Assembly: GCF_900115085.1 (NCBI RefSeq)
Contig: NZ_FOVF01000005.1
Location: 1-64,000 of the forward strand
DNA from: Dokdonella immobilis
GTDB taxonomy: Bacteria; Pseudomonadota; Gammaproteobacteria; Xanthomonadales; Rhodanobacteraceae
DNA: 64,000 nucleotides
Direction of reading: 5' to 3'
Made by a program: the position numbers and the translations under genes. The notes under the pieces are model-generated. The model ran no database searches. It was not told where the DNA came from and saw only the letters and a list, made by a program, of their open reading frames with translations. Shown one piece after another: positions 46,224 through 57,588 of the stretch (position 1 is its first letter; every line of letters begins with the position of its first letter).

Positions 46224-46418
46224 CCGCCTGCCTGCCTGGGTACGCATCAGCGTCCCTCCCGTTCGTGCCGGCGAAGCACCACAGGCATGGGGGAAAGCCG
46301 GATCTGGCGGCCATCGACCCGATTCCGGTCGAGTCCGATTGAAGAATCCTTTTCGGACTGACCCCGATTCCACTCAAAGAACCGGCGACACAAGTGCCGG
46401 AATCCAACGGAGAAACCC

Positions 46419-47567
46419 ATGAGCGAACCTGCGACCCCCTTCAAGCCCAAGAAATCCGTGGCCCTGTCCGGAGTTGCTGCTGGCAATACCGCGCTGTGCA
46501 CGGTGGGCCGCAGTGGCAACGACCTGCATTATCGCGGCTACGACATCCTCGATGTCGCCACTACCTGCGAGTTCGAGGAGATCGCCCACCTGCTCGTGCA
46601 CGGCAAGCTACCGACGCGCGCCGAACTGGTCGCCTACAAGAACAAGCTGCGCTCGCTGCGCGGCATCCCGGCGGCCTTGAAGGCGGCACTGGAACAGTTA
46701 CCGGCGTCGACCCATCCGATGGATGTCATGCGCACCGGCGTTTCGGTGCTCGGCTGCCTGTTGCCCGAGAAGGACGACCACAACCACCCCGGTGCGCGCG
46801 ACATCGCCGATCGCCTGATGGCCTCGCTCGGCTCGGTGCTGCTGTACTGGCATCACTTCGCGGTCAACGGCAGGCGCATCGATGTCGAGACCGACGACGA
46901 TTCGATCGGCGGACATTTCCTGCATTTGTTGCACGGGACGCGACCGGGCGAACTGTGGACGCGCGCCATGCATACCTCGCTGATCCTGTATGCCGAGCAC
47001 GAGTTCAATGCATCGACCTTCGCCGCGCGTGTCATCGCCGGCACCGGCAGCGACATGTATTCGAGCATCGCCGGCGGCATCGGCGCCCTGCGCGGCCCCA
47101 AGCACGGCGGCGCCAACGAAGTCGCGTTCGAGATCCAGAAGCGCTATGAGACCCCTGACCAGGCCGAGGCGGACATCCGCGAACGGGTCGAGCGCAAGGA
47201 AGTCGTGATCGGCTTCGGTCATCCGGTCTATACCGTGAGCGATCCGCGCAACAAGGTGATCAAGGAGGTCGCCCGCGAACTGTCGGCCGCGCAGGACAAC
47301 ATGAAGATGTTCGACATCGCCGAACGGCTTGAATCGACGATGTGGGAAATCAAGAAGATGTTCCCGAATCTCGACTGGTTCAGTGCGGTGAGCTACCACA
47401 TGATGGGCGTGCCGACCGCGATGTTCACGCCGCTGTTCGTGATTTCGCGCACGGCCGGCTGGAGCGCGCACGTGATCGAACAGCGCATGGACGGCAAGAT
47501 CATCCGCCCGAGCGCGAACTACACCGGTCCCGAGGACCTCGAGTTCGTACCGATCGACAAACGCTGA
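46419..47567 (+). CDS. prpC: 2-Methylcitrate synthase
   Basis: Condenses propionyl-CoA with oxaloacetate. The 382-residue citrate-synthase-fold enzyme has the short proteobacterial methylcitrate synthase form: [20 protein letters not shown], the catalytic His in [19 protein letters not shown], His in [16 protein letters not shown] and Asp in [27 protein letters not shown] precedes the ATG. It is followed by a strong intrinsic-type hairpin. Citrate synthase itself is longer and lacks this N-terminal pattern. Confidence 0.95.
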   Translation: MSEPATPFKPKKSVALSGVAAGNTALCTVGRSGNDLHYRGYDILDVATTCEFEEIAHLLVHGKLPTRAELVAYKNKLRSLRGIPAALKAALEQLPASTHPMDVMRTGVSVLGCLLPEKDDHNHPGARDIADRLMASLGSVLLYWHHFAVNGRRIDVETDDDSIGGHFLHLLHGTRPGELWTRAMHTSLILYAEHEFNASTFAARVIAGTGSDMYSSIAGGIGALRGPKHGGANEVAFEIQKRYETPDQAEADIRERVERKEVVIGFGHPVYTVSDPRNKVIKEVARELSAAQDNMKMFDIAERLESTMWEIKKMFPNLDWFSAVSYHMMGVPTAMFTPLFVISRTAGWSAHVIEQRMDGKIIRPSANYTGPEDLEFVPIDKR

Positions 47568-47586
47568 TCGTCCCACGCGCTGACTG

Positions 47587-47613
47587 GAAAGGCCGCGTAG
47601 TGCGCGGCCTTTC
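47587..47613 (+). terminator. Terminator after prpC
   Basis: GAAAGGCCGCG, loop TAGTG, CGCGGCCTTTC: a perfect 11-bp stem ending in a short T-run, 20 nt after the prpC stop codon. It separates prpC from the convergent BNR-protein gene. Confidence 0.85.
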
Positions 47614-47679
47614 TGCAGCGGACCGGGTCGAAAATGCTGATGCCCTCGACGGGCAGGATGCGGGGGCGCAGATCCCGCC

Positions 47680-50607
47680 TCACTCGAATCCGCTGCCGAA
47701 GATGACGTCGGGCAGGTTGCCCGGTCCGCCGACGAACAGGATGTCGTTCGAATCGTTGCGGTAGTTGCCCTGGCGCAGGGCGTCCACGGACAGCTCCCAG
47801 GTTTCGCCATCGATGCGCTGGGCGCCGGCGAACGTGTACCAGCCGAAGGTCGCGGCATTGCCCGGGATGCGGGGTCCGTAGTTTCGCCAGATCCAGTTCG
47901 AGTCGAAGCTGGCGCCATGGAAGGTCACGCGGACCTTGGCGAAGCTGCAGTTCGGCAGCGAGAAGCTGACCAGGCCCCAGGGCGCATGACTGTCCGCGGC
48001 CCCGATCGGGTCGGGCGGGTACAGGCTGGCCTGCAGGCTCGTGCTGTCGTTGAGTTGGGTGCAGCCACCGGACTCGGGAACGATCGCGACGGTCACCTGC
48101 ACGATCGAGCCCTCGGCAGTCGCAGTTCCCGTTTGGACAGAGCTGCCCGGTGCGGAGATCGAAGCCACCGAAGTCTGGCTGGAGTCTTGGGTTCCGTCGC
48201 CGTTGCCATCGCCACCGAGTACGCCGTTCTCCACCGTCGATGGAGAGCCATCCGAATCCGGATCGGCGGCAGCCGTGTAGTCCCAGATGCCTGCGTTGGT
48301 GCCGACGAGTATGCGCGCCGGTGCGCCCGGACTGCGCGCCGGAAGGGCCAGCGACGTTGCGCTGTCCGCCGGCAGGCCAATGCTGATCGAGTTCCAGCTG
48401 GCGCCGCCGTTGGTCGTCACGAATACGCCGCCAGGGTTGGCACCATCACCGCCTGTGCCGGCGTATACGGTATCGCCGGTCGGGTCCATCGGATCGATGA
48501 ATAGCGCTCGCACATCCTGGCCGGCGATGCCCGTGCTGGATTCGGACCAGTTGGCGCCGCCGTCGACCGTCTTGTAGACCCGGCCGATCGTGGTGGCGGA
48601 GTAGAAATTGATGACACCGGCGTAAAGGACCAGCGGGTTGGCCGGATTGATGGCCAGAGCCAGCACGTCGTACTGCGAACTGGACGGCGAGAGGATATGC
48701 GGCAGGCCATTGCTGGAGTGGACCCAGGTCGCGCCGCCGTCGGTCGACTTGAACACGCCATTGGCGATGGTCGGTTCGGCGGCTCCCGCCACGCCGGCAC
48801 TGTAGGCGAGGAAGCTGCCGGCGTAGAGGGTCTGCGTGTTCGAGGGGTCGAATACCAGCGGGACGATTCCGCCCATGTAGGCGTAGTTGAAGGCACCTGT
48901 CGGCCCGAGGTCCTGGGGCAGGGGCAGACCGCTTTCCGAAGCGGCCCAGAGTGCGCCGGCGTTGGTGCTCTTGTAGATACGTGCCGAGCGATAAGGCAGC
49001 CCGGCTGCGCCGAGATCGGGCCGGCCACTGCCTGCGGCAAACAGGGTCTGCAACGGACCGCTGCCGATCGGACAGGGTCCGCTCGGCGGGGGAACGGCGC
49101 AGGATCTCGGGTCCGGTACGATCGTGCGGACCGTGCCCATGTCGCGCACGCCATTGACCACGGCAATACCGTTGTCGATGGTCGTCCAGCTGCTGCCGGC
49201 GTTGGTGCTCTTGTAGATGCCGCCATCCTTGCTGGCGAGGGTCGGAATGCGTTCCGAGCGTCCGGCGGCATAGACCGTGAAGTTCTCGGCGGTCAGCAGG
49301 TCGTTGTCGACCGTGGTCGGATCGATGGCGATGGTGCGGATCTGCTCGGCGTTCAAGCCGCTCAGGGACGGCGCCCACGAACTGCCGCCATCGGATGACT
49401 TGTAGATCGCGTTCGAAGTCGTGAATGAATCGCCGACACCGGCCAGGATGATTGCGCCGGCCGGGTTGGTATCCAGCGGATGGGTCGCCAAGGCGCGGAT
49501 GTTGACCGATTCGTAGCCGTTGTTGATCGTGCTCCAGGCGGTGCCGCCGTTGGTCGAGCGGAACAGGCCGCCATCAACCGTGCCGGCCCAGAGCGTCGGC
49601 GTTGCCGGGAAGGCCGGGTGGATGGCCAGCGCGCCAGCCTGCACGGGGTCGACTCCGTTCACGCTGAGACCATTGCTGGCCGTCCAGGACGTCCAGACCG
49701 GGGTGTTGACGTCCGCGGCGAAATGCACGCCATTGTTGCTGCAGGCGACGAACACCGACAGCGGGTTCAGCGGGTCCGGCATGATCGCGCGGAACTGTCC
49801 GCATCCCGCGCCCGATGTGGGCAGGGAGACGGGGCTCCAGGTCGTGCCACCGTTGCTGCTTGTGGCGGCGTTGAAACCGTCGCCGACGTACAGGCGCAGC
49901 GGATCCGTCGGCGAAGTGACCAGCACGTTGACCCCGTACACATCGGCGGGCTGGGCGGCCAGCGGTGCCCAGGTAGCGCCTCCGTCAGTACTCTTGAGCA
50001 ACGCAGCGCCCCCGAAAAAAGCGGGATCCGTGTACTGCAGACCCAAATAGAGCGAACCATCGGCAGCGAACACGATCTTGCTGAACTGTGCCGCCGTGCC
50101 GCCGGCGCCGGGTCCGGTCCAGGTGCCGCCCCCATTGGTCGATACATAGGCCCCCGAAGACGTCGCCATGGCAATGCTGTTGGTCGTGCCGCGGCGCAGC
50201 GACACATCGTAGATGGAACCGCCCGCCGGCAACGGTGTGCTCAGGGGCACCCAGAGATCGCCGCCGTTTCCGGAACGGAACAACTGGTAGAAGCTGGAGA
50301 GGTAGAGCACCGGCGCGCTGGTGCCGACGCTCAACGATTGCACGTACAGCGCCTCGGGCAGGCCGACCTCGATGCGCTGCCAGCTGGTGCCCGAGCTCAG
50401 GCTGCGGAACAGGCCGCCGCGACCGGCCGCGAACACGGTGCTCGGCGAAGGCTCGTAGACCGACAGCGTGCTATTGGATCCGCCATACGGCCCGGCGGTG
50501 GACCAGCTGCCGACAGCGGCGCTGGCGGTTCCGCCGGAGATGGCAAGAAGGCAGACCGTGAAGCCGCCAATCAGGTAAAGGCCCTTGTGCGCAGACGCGA
50601 TCATCAT
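47680..50607 (-). CDS. Large secreted BNR-repeat propeller protein ending in VIFGSGFE
   Basis: A 975-residue exported protein with a signal peptide (GLYLIGGFTVCLLAISGGTA). From residue 30 to about 780 there are about a dozen Asp-box units of the form S.DGG..W: SSGTSWQ, STDGGATWAP, SNGGTTWSP, STNGGTAWST, SSDGGSSWAP, STNAGSSWTT, STDGGATWVH, TVDGGANWSE and others, as in sortilin/sialidase-type double propellers. A Ca-binding-like DGNGDGTQDS stretch leads to a C-terminal beta domain resembling the choice-of-anchor class, and the chain ends LPDVIFGSGFE. Convergent with prpC. Probably surface or extracellular; ligand unknown. Confidence 0.85.
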   Translation of the reverse strand: MMIASAHKGLYLIGGFTVCLLAISGGTASAAVGSWSTAGPYGGSNSTLSVYEPSPSTVFAAGRGGLFRSLSSGTSWQRIEVGLPEALYVQSLSVGTSAPVLYLSSFYQLFRSGNGGDLWVPLSTPLPAGGSIYDVSLRRGTTNSIAMATSSGAYVSTNGGGTWTGPGAGGTAAQFSKIVFAADGSLYLGLQYTDPAFFGGAALLKSTDGGATWAPLAAQPADVYGVNVLVTSPTDPLRLYVGDGFNAATSSNGGTTWSPVSLPTSGAGCGQFRAIMPDPLNPLSVFVACSNNGVHFAADVNTPVWTSWTASNGLSVNGVDPVQAGALAIHPAFPATPTLWAGTVDGGLFRSTNGGTAWSTINNGYESVNIRALATHPLDTNPAGAIILAGVGDSFTTSNAIYKSSDGGSSWAPSLSGLNAEQIRTIAIDPTTVDNDLLTAENFTVYAAGRSERIPTLASKDGGIYKSTNAGSSWTTIDNGIAVVNGVRDMGTVRTIVPDPRSCAVPPPSGPCPIGSGPLQTLFAAGSGRPDLGAAGLPYRSARIYKSTNAGALWAASESGLPLPQDLGPTGAFNYAYMGGIVPLVFDPSNTQTLYAGSFLAYSAGVAGAAEPTIANGVFKSTDGGATWVHSSNGLPHILSPSSSQYDVLALAINPANPLVLYAGVINFYSATTIGRVYKTVDGGANWSESSTGIAGQDVRALFIDPMDPTGDTVYAGTGGDGANPGGVFVTTNGGASWNSISIGLPADSATSLALPARSPGAPARILVGTNAGIWDYTAAADPDSDGSPSTVENGVLGGDGNGDGTQDSSQTSVASISAPGSSVQTGTATAEGSIVQVTVAIVPESGGCTQLNDSTSLQASLYPPDPIGAADSHAPWGLVSFSLPNCSFAKVRVTFHGASFDSNWIWRNYGPRIPGNAATFGWYTFAGAQRIDGETWELSVDALRQGNYRNDSNDILFVGGPGNLPDVIFGSGFE

Positions 50608-50735
50608 GACGATCCCCGGGTCGTGGACGCTTCACTCTAGAAGGCGCAGCGAAACCAGATGGAGACACGGTCGACGGTCAAAACGTGACGCAGTCGACAC
50701 TCCTCATTGGATCACGGCTTCACGTTTCCCGTCTT

Positions 50736-52769
<2,034 letters not shown>

Positions 52770-52857
52770 TCAAACGAGCGTTCAAGATGCCTGCAAGCGC
52801 GCCGGGCGGCAAGCGCGAGATGACGCTCATTGGCACCGGGGAATGCGGACGCTTGGG

Positions 52858-54150
52858 TCAGGCCGTGACCCGGAGCACGATCAGGGTCTGGTCGTCAACG
52901 CCGATCGCACCGCCCTGGTGCTCGAACAAGGCCGAGCGAAGGCTTTCGAGCAGGGCCGCAGAATCTTCCGGACCCGCCGCGACCAGGGACTGCAGGCGCG
53001 TTGCCCCGAACGGTTCGCCGCGGCGGTCGCGGGCTTCGATGATGCCGTCCGTGTACAGCACGAAGAGATCGCCGGGGTTGGCCACGAAATGATGGTTGAC
53101 CCATTCGTGGTCGCGCAGGACGCCGAGCGGGATTTGGGTATCCGCACCGCGCTCGATGACGCGCGAGCCCTGGCGGTGGAGCAGCGGCGGGTGTCCGGCA
53201 GACACATACGTCGCGCGACGCAGGTCGGGTCGATAGAGCAGGGCGAGAGCGGTCAGGAAATGGTGGCGTGTCCGGCGGGAAAAGAAATAGCGATTGGCAT
53301 AGGTCAGGGCGCCTGCCGGCCCGGCCTCCTCGCTGCCCTGGTAGGTGCGCAGGATCGCATCGAACTGGACCGCCTCCATGGCCGCTGCCGCGCCGTGTCC
53401 GGAGACGTCGGCGAGTGTCACCACCCAGATGTCGTATCGGTCGCGCTGGAAATCCACGGGTGCATGGCGGGTCAGGCTGACCAGGTCGTAGTAATCGCCC
53501 GCTGCCGTTTCGGCCGGCTGCCAATGGATCGCGTAGTCGAGGCCGAGGATCGGCGGATTGTCGGGAAGCAGTTGGCGTTGCACATCGGCGAGGCCCTCGA
53601 TGGCCTGGCGCTGGCGCGAACTTTGGTCGCGAAGGGCGCGCGTGGACAGCGGGCGCACGATCAGGCTGGCAGCCAGGTTGACCTCGATCAGCAGCGCATC
53701 CAGAGCGATGTCGTCGAACGGCGCCGGATCGCCGCTGCCGAATACCAGCCAGTGGGCGACTTCGCCGTTGTTGACGATCGGCACACCAAGCAGGCCATGC
53801 GGCGAGAACAGGGCGAGCGCGAATGGCAGCCTCGACTCGGTCCCTGTGGGGCTGATCCGGCGCGGCTCGAGGCCACCGAGCAGCCGGTTGGCCAGGGCAT
53901 CGTCGAACAGGGGCAGCTCCGAATTCAGCCCGAACGGATCGGTGTTCGGCACATGCTCGCGTCCGTCCGCCGCGATCGATCCGGCCAGTCGGCACTGCCC
54001 GGGCGGCAGGCCGCGAACGAGCACCAGGGCCAGCGAGCAGGGGCCGAACTTCAGGGCAAAATGGCGGTGCAGCACGCGCAAGGCCGCGGCCGAGTCCTCG
54101 TCGAATCGGCTCAGTTCGAGAACGCTCTCCAGCAAGGTCGGCTTCGGCAC
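52858..54150 (-). CDS. SpoIIE-type PP2C serine phosphatase
   Basis: A 430-residue cytosolic protein. The N-terminal half resembles a degenerate GAF-type sensor domain (ALRVLHRHFALKFGPCSLAL, LFSPHGLLGVPIVNNGEVAH); a linker helix (LADVQRQLLPDNPPILGLDY) leads into the PPM/SpoIIE phosphatase with metal ligands in TAAGDYYDLV, TLADVSGHGAAAAMEAVQFD, LYTDGIIEARD and GVDDQTLIVL. Such phosphatases usually act on an anti-sigma antagonist; no RsbV/RsbW-like partner is in this window. The next gene upstream is separated by an inverted-repeat element. Confidence 0.9.
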   Translation of the reverse strand: MPKPTLLESVLELSRFDEDSAAALRVLHRHFALKFGPCSLALVLVRGLPPGQCRLAGSIAADGREHVPNTDPFGLNSELPLFDDALANRLLGGLEPRRISPTGTESRLPFALALFSPHGLLGVPIVNNGEVAHWLVFGSGDPAPFDDIALDALLIEVNLAASLIVRPLSTRALRDQSSRQRQAIEGLADVQRQLLPDNPPILGLDYAIHWQPAETAAGDYYDLVSLTRHAPVDFQRDRYDIWVVTLADVSGHGAAAAMEAVQFDAILRTYQGSEEAGPAGALTYANRYFFSRRTRHHFLTALALLYRPDLRRATYVSAGHPPLLHRQGSRVIERGADTQIPLGVLRDHEWVNHHFVANPGDLFVLYTDGIIEARDRRGEPFGATRLQSLVAAGPEDSAALLESLRSALFEHQGGAIGVDDQTLIVLRVTA

Positions 54151-54205
54151 GGCTCAGGGCATCCACGAGGTCAAGGCATTCTGCCTGCCCCGCTCCGGAG
54201 CGCAA

Positions 54206-54491
54206 GGGAGGGTCTGATCAAGTAGCAAAGTCGTCATGGCGTTCAGAAGGTTTTCCACATGGGCCGCGTGGCGAAGTGAAGGCTGGTTGCCTTGACGAGG
54301 CGCGCGGTGCATGTGGGGAGCGTTCTGGACGCCACCTTTACAGCATCCAATCACTCAGTCAGGCGACCCCTGCCTGCGCGCGGATCCTTGTTGCGTCGAC
54401 TTGAAGGACGGCCAGCCTGTCTGCGTCGACCCGTCGCGATCTGCACACAGGCCGGCATCCTGACGACTTTGCTACTTGATCAGACCCTCCC
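54206..54491. mobile_element. MITE-like element with perfect 31-bp terminal inverted repeats
   Basis: Positions 54206-54236 (beginning GGGAGGGTCTGATCAAGTAG) and 54461-54491 are exact reverse complements over 31 bases, bounding a 224-bp interior; the match ends sharply on both sides. The interior has no credible ORF, so there is no transposase. The size and arrangement fit a miniature inverted-repeat element or a deletion remnant of an IS; the end sequence is reminiscent of IS5-type ends, which is only an impression. No target-site duplication is obvious (GCAA on the left against AGGG on the right). It fills most of the 468-nt gap between the SpoIIE-type gene and prpD. Confidence 0.72.
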
Positions 54492-54618
54492 AGGGGAAGC
54501 GGCATGCAAGGGCACGGGAGCGTTCGGCGATCGGGCCGGGCATCTGGCAGAATAGGCGGCTGCGCAATCCGCTCACTGGCGGACAGCGAACTCCTTCCCA
54601 CACGAACGGAAATACCCC

Positions 54619-56070
54619 ATGTCCGGACATGACATCCGCTCGGCCGCAAGGCCGGAACCCGACCAGCCCATGGTCGACATCGCCAACTATGTGGCTGACT
54701 ACGTCATCGATTCGAGCGAAGCCTACGAGACCGCGGGCAACATGCTGCTCGATTCGCTGGCGACGTCGATGCTGGCCATGAAGTTTCCGGATTGCGTCAA
54801 GCATCTCGGTCCGGTCGTGCCGGGCGCGGTGTTGCCGGGCGGCGCGCGCGTCCCCGGTACGAGTCACGAGCTCGATCCGGTCCAGGCCGCATTCGCCATC
54901 GGCACGCAGATCCGCTGGCTCGACTTCAACGACACCTGGCTGGCCGCCGAATGGGGCCATCCCTCGGACAATCTCGGTGCCATCCTCGCCGTCGCCGACT
55001 ATCTGTCGAGAAAGGCCGAGCGCGAGGGCGGCAAGCCGCTGACCGTGCGCGATGTCCTGACCTGGGCCATCAAGGCGCACGAGATCCAGGGCTGCTATGC
55101 GCTGAAGAACAGTTTCAACCGGGTCGGCCTCGACCACGTCATCCTCGTGCGCCTGGCCTCGACCGCGGTCGTCACCGCCATGCTCGGCGGCACCCGGGAA
55201 CAGATCGTCACCGCCATCTCGCACAGCTGGATCGACAATGGCGTGTTGCGCACCTACCGGCATGCGCCGAACACCGGACCGCGCAAGAGCTGGGCGGCCG
55301 GCGATGCCTGCCGCCGCGCCGTCATCCATGCGCTCAATGCGGTCGAAAAGAATGTCGTCGGCTACCCGTCGGCGCTGACCGCCAAAACCTGGGGTTTCTA
55401 CGACGTCGCGTTCAAGGGCAAGGCCTTCGAATTCGAGCGGCCGTTCGGCAGCTACGTCATGGAAAACGTGCTGTTCAAGATCAGTTTCCCGGCCGAGTTC
55501 CACGCCCAGACCGCGGTCGAGTGCGCGATGCGCCTGCACGATTCGGTGGCGGGCCGGATTGAGGCGATCGAGCGCATCGAGATCGAGACCCAGGAAGCCG
55601 GCGTACGCATCATCGACAAGACCGGTCCGCTGGCCAACTACGCCGACCGCGACCACTGCATCCAGTACATGGTCGCGGTGCCGCTCATCTTTGGCCGTCT
55701 CGTCGCCGACGACTACAACGACGATGTCGCCGCCGACCCGCGCATCGATGCGCTGCGCGCAAAGATGACGGTCAAGGAAAATCCGCAGTTCACCCGCGAC
55801 TATTTCGACCCCGACAAGCGCTATATCGGCAATTCGCTGCAGGTCTTCTTCAAGGATGGTTCGAGCACCGACAAGGTTTCGATCGATTACCCGATCGGCC
55901 ACCGCAAGCGCCGCGCCGAAGGCATTCCGGTGTTGCTGAGGAAGTTCGAATCGGCCATTCGCGCCCAATTGCCCGAGGCGCGCGTGGCCAAGATCCTGGC
56001 GGCCAGCAGGGACAGAGGGCAGTTCGAGTCCATGCCAATCCACGAATTGATGGCGCTCTTCGCGATCTGA
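54619..56070 (+). CDS. prpD: 2-Methylcitrate dehydratase PrpD
   Basis: Dehydrates 2-methylcitrate in the methylcitrate cycle. The 483-residue MmgE/PrpD protein shows ANYVADYVIDSSEAYETAGN, RWLDFNDTWLAAEWGHPSDN, LTWAIKAHEIQGCYALKNSF, SHSWIDNGVLRTYRHAPNTG and GDACRRAVIHALNAVEKNVV, matching E. coli PrpD rather than the acnD pathway. Full length. The MITE-like element lies 127 nt upstream and could affect expression. prpB and prpC are 7-10 kb to the left on the same strand. Confidence 0.95.
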   Translation: MSGHDIRSAARPEPDQPMVDIANYVADYVIDSSEAYETAGNMLLDSLATSMLAMKFPDCVKHLGPVVPGAVLPGGARVPGTSHELDPVQAAFAIGTQIRWLDFNDTWLAAEWGHPSDNLGAILAVADYLSRKAEREGGKPLTVRDVLTWAIKAHEIQGCYALKNSFNRVGLDHVILVRLASTAVVTAMLGGTREQIVTAISHSWIDNGVLRTYRHAPNTGPRKSWAAGDACRRAVIHALNAVEKNVVGYPSALTAKTWGFYDVAFKGKAFEFERPFGSYVMENVLFKISFPAEFHAQTAVECAMRLHDSVAGRIEAIERIEIETQEAGVRIIDKTGPLANYADRDHCIQYMVAVPLIFGRLVADDYNDDVAADPRIDALRAKMTVKENPQFTRDYFDPDKRYIGNSLQVFFKDGSSTDKVSIDYPIGHRKRRAEGIPVLLRKFESAIRAQLPEARVAKILAASRDRGQFESMPIHELMALFAI

Positions 56071-56185
56071 ATTGACCAGGTCTTAACATGCGGTTCATGC
56101 GCGGATTGTATAACATATTGATTTTAAAGCGATGTGGTGGCGCGGATCCGTCAAAATTAAACTGGAAGAGATTGTTAATATCCTG

Positions 56186-56213
56186 TTGTTATGGGGGCGA
56201 TTCATCGTAAGAT
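56186..56213 (+). promoter_or_regulatory. Candidate sigma-70 promoter of the ompA-type gene
   Basis: TTGTTA, a 16-nt spacer and TAAGAT lie in an unusually AT-rich stretch (56071-56292) ahead of the porin gene, giving a leader of about 75 nt. Each hexamer matches the consensus at four of six positions. An alternative hexamer pair in the same stretch cannot be excluded. Confidence 0.4.
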
Positions 56214-56292
56214 AGCGGCCAACATGGTGTTCGCAGTCCGAGACGCACTGTGACGGTTGATTTTGGATCAAACAAATAAAGAGGAATCTGCA

Positions 56293-57366
56293 ATGATCAA
56301 ACACAAGGCTTTGAGTGCGCTGATCGCCGTCGCAATGTTGGGCGGTGGTGTGTCCGCCGCACATGCGCAAGATGGAAGCTGGTATCTCGCTCCGCGCATC
56401 GGTGTCGTCTTTCCGGACAGCAACCGTGGTACCGATTCCTCGCTTTACACCGGTCTCGGTATCGGCTGGTGGGTGTCGCCGAATTTTGCCGTTGACGCCG
56501 AGTGGGCGCTCAACGATGCGGATTTCGAGGACAACGGATTCCGTGCGGGCCGCGAGTGGGAGTCGGTCAGCCTCGGCGTGACCGGACGCTGGTTCTTCGG
56601 CGATCAGGGTTCGGCATGGCGTCCGTACATCCTGGGCGGTCTCGGCACGGTCCGTCACGCCGCCTACTCCGGCACGGTGCAGGAGAGCGGCTGGGATCCG
56701 ATGGCCACCGTGGGTGGTGGTGTGCAGTACAACTTCAACGAGCGTGTCGCACTGCGCGCGGAACTTGCGGCGCGTTACGATCACGACAACAACAGCCTGC
56801 GCGGACAGGTTGACGACTACGGCATCCAGGCCGAGAACCACAACCATTTCGTCGATGGGATCGCGTCGGTTGGCCTGACCATTGGTTTCGGCGGAAGTGC
56901 TCCGGCCGAGCCGGAACCGGCTGTGACCCCGCCGCCGCCGCCGCCGCCGGAAGCCGCTCCGGAAGAGCCGGCCCCGACGCCGGTCGTCATCGACCTGCGT
57001 GGCGTCAACTTCAAGTTCGACCGTCCGCGTTCGAACGAGAAGGACATCACCCCGTCGCTGCAGGAGCCGACCGCGGATTCGATCGCGATCCTCGACCAGG
57101 CCGTCGACGTGCTGACCCGCAACCCGAACGTCCGCGTTGAACTCGACGGCCACACCGACTCGATCGGCACCGACGCGTACAACCAGGGTCTCTCGGAGCG
57201 CCGCGCCCAGATCGTCTATGACTACCTGACCTCGCATGGCGTCAGCGCCAGCCAGATCACGGGAGTCAAGGGCTTCGGCGAAAGCCGTCCGATCGACACC
57301 AACGACACCAAGGAAGGCCGTGCGCGCAACCGCCGCACCGAGCTTGCCGTGGAAGGTCAGCAGTAA
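56293..57366 (+). CDS. ompA: OmpA family outer-membrane protein
   Basis: A 357-residue outer-membrane protein anchoring the envelope to peptidoglycan. Signal peptide MIKHKALSALIAVAMLGGG ending AHA; an 8-strand barrel-type N-domain (SWYLAPRIGVVFPDSNRG, GVQYNFNERVALRAELAARY); a proline-rich hinge (TPPPPPPPEAAPEEPAPTP); and the OmpA C-domain with VELDGHTDSIGTDAYNQGLS, RRAQIVYDYL and GFGESRPIDTN, including the diaminopimelate-binding Asp and Arg. GAGGA precedes the ATG by 8 nt. The gene has its own AT-rich leader and a strong terminator, typical of a highly expressed monocistron. Confidence 0.93.
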   Translation: MIKHKALSALIAVAMLGGGVSAAHAQDGSWYLAPRIGVVFPDSNRGTDSSLYTGLGIGWWVSPNFAVDAEWALNDADFEDNGFRAGREWESVSLGVTGRWFFGDQGSAWRPYILGGLGTVRHAAYSGTVQESGWDPMATVGGGVQYNFNERVALRAELAARYDHDNNSLRGQVDDYGIQAENHNHFVDGIASVGLTIGFGGSAPAEPEPAVTPPPPPPPEAAPEEPAPTPVVIDLRGVNFKFDRPRSNEKDITPSLQEPTADSIAILDQAVDVLTRNPNVRVELDGHTDSIGTDAYNQGLSERRAQIVYDYLTSHGVSASQITGVKGFGESRPIDTNDTKEGRARNRRTELAVEGQQ

Positions 57367-57390
57367 GATCTGACGCAGCAACCGCGTCAT

Positions 57391-57421
57391 GAAAAAGCCC
57401 GGCGCGAGCCGGGCTTTTTCT
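57391..57421. terminator. Intrinsic terminator after the ompA-type gene
   Basis: AAAAAGCCCGGC, a GCGA loop and GCCGGGCTTTTT form a 12-bp stem with A/T flanks, 25 nt after the stop codon. The same stem core, GCCCGGC/GCCGGGC, is used in the terminator at 12.4 kb. Confidence 0.9.
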
Positions 57422-57588
57422 TTGGTGCACCCGCCAGGAGGCACCTGCCTGCAAGCGTCACTCGAGAACCGCCTTACGCGGAAACGCACGCACGGTGGTT
57501 TTGGAGGGGGCGGAGTATTCGGGCTTGCTAAGCGATCCGCAGATTTGCGGTCGCGGCTGGTGCGGGCTTGCCCGGCGCGCCGGGCGAA

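Noticed and set aside
54292-54555. A short ORF inside and past the inverted-repeat element
   Set aside because: It reads through the terminal repeat and has no transposase motif; the interior of the element looks non-coding.
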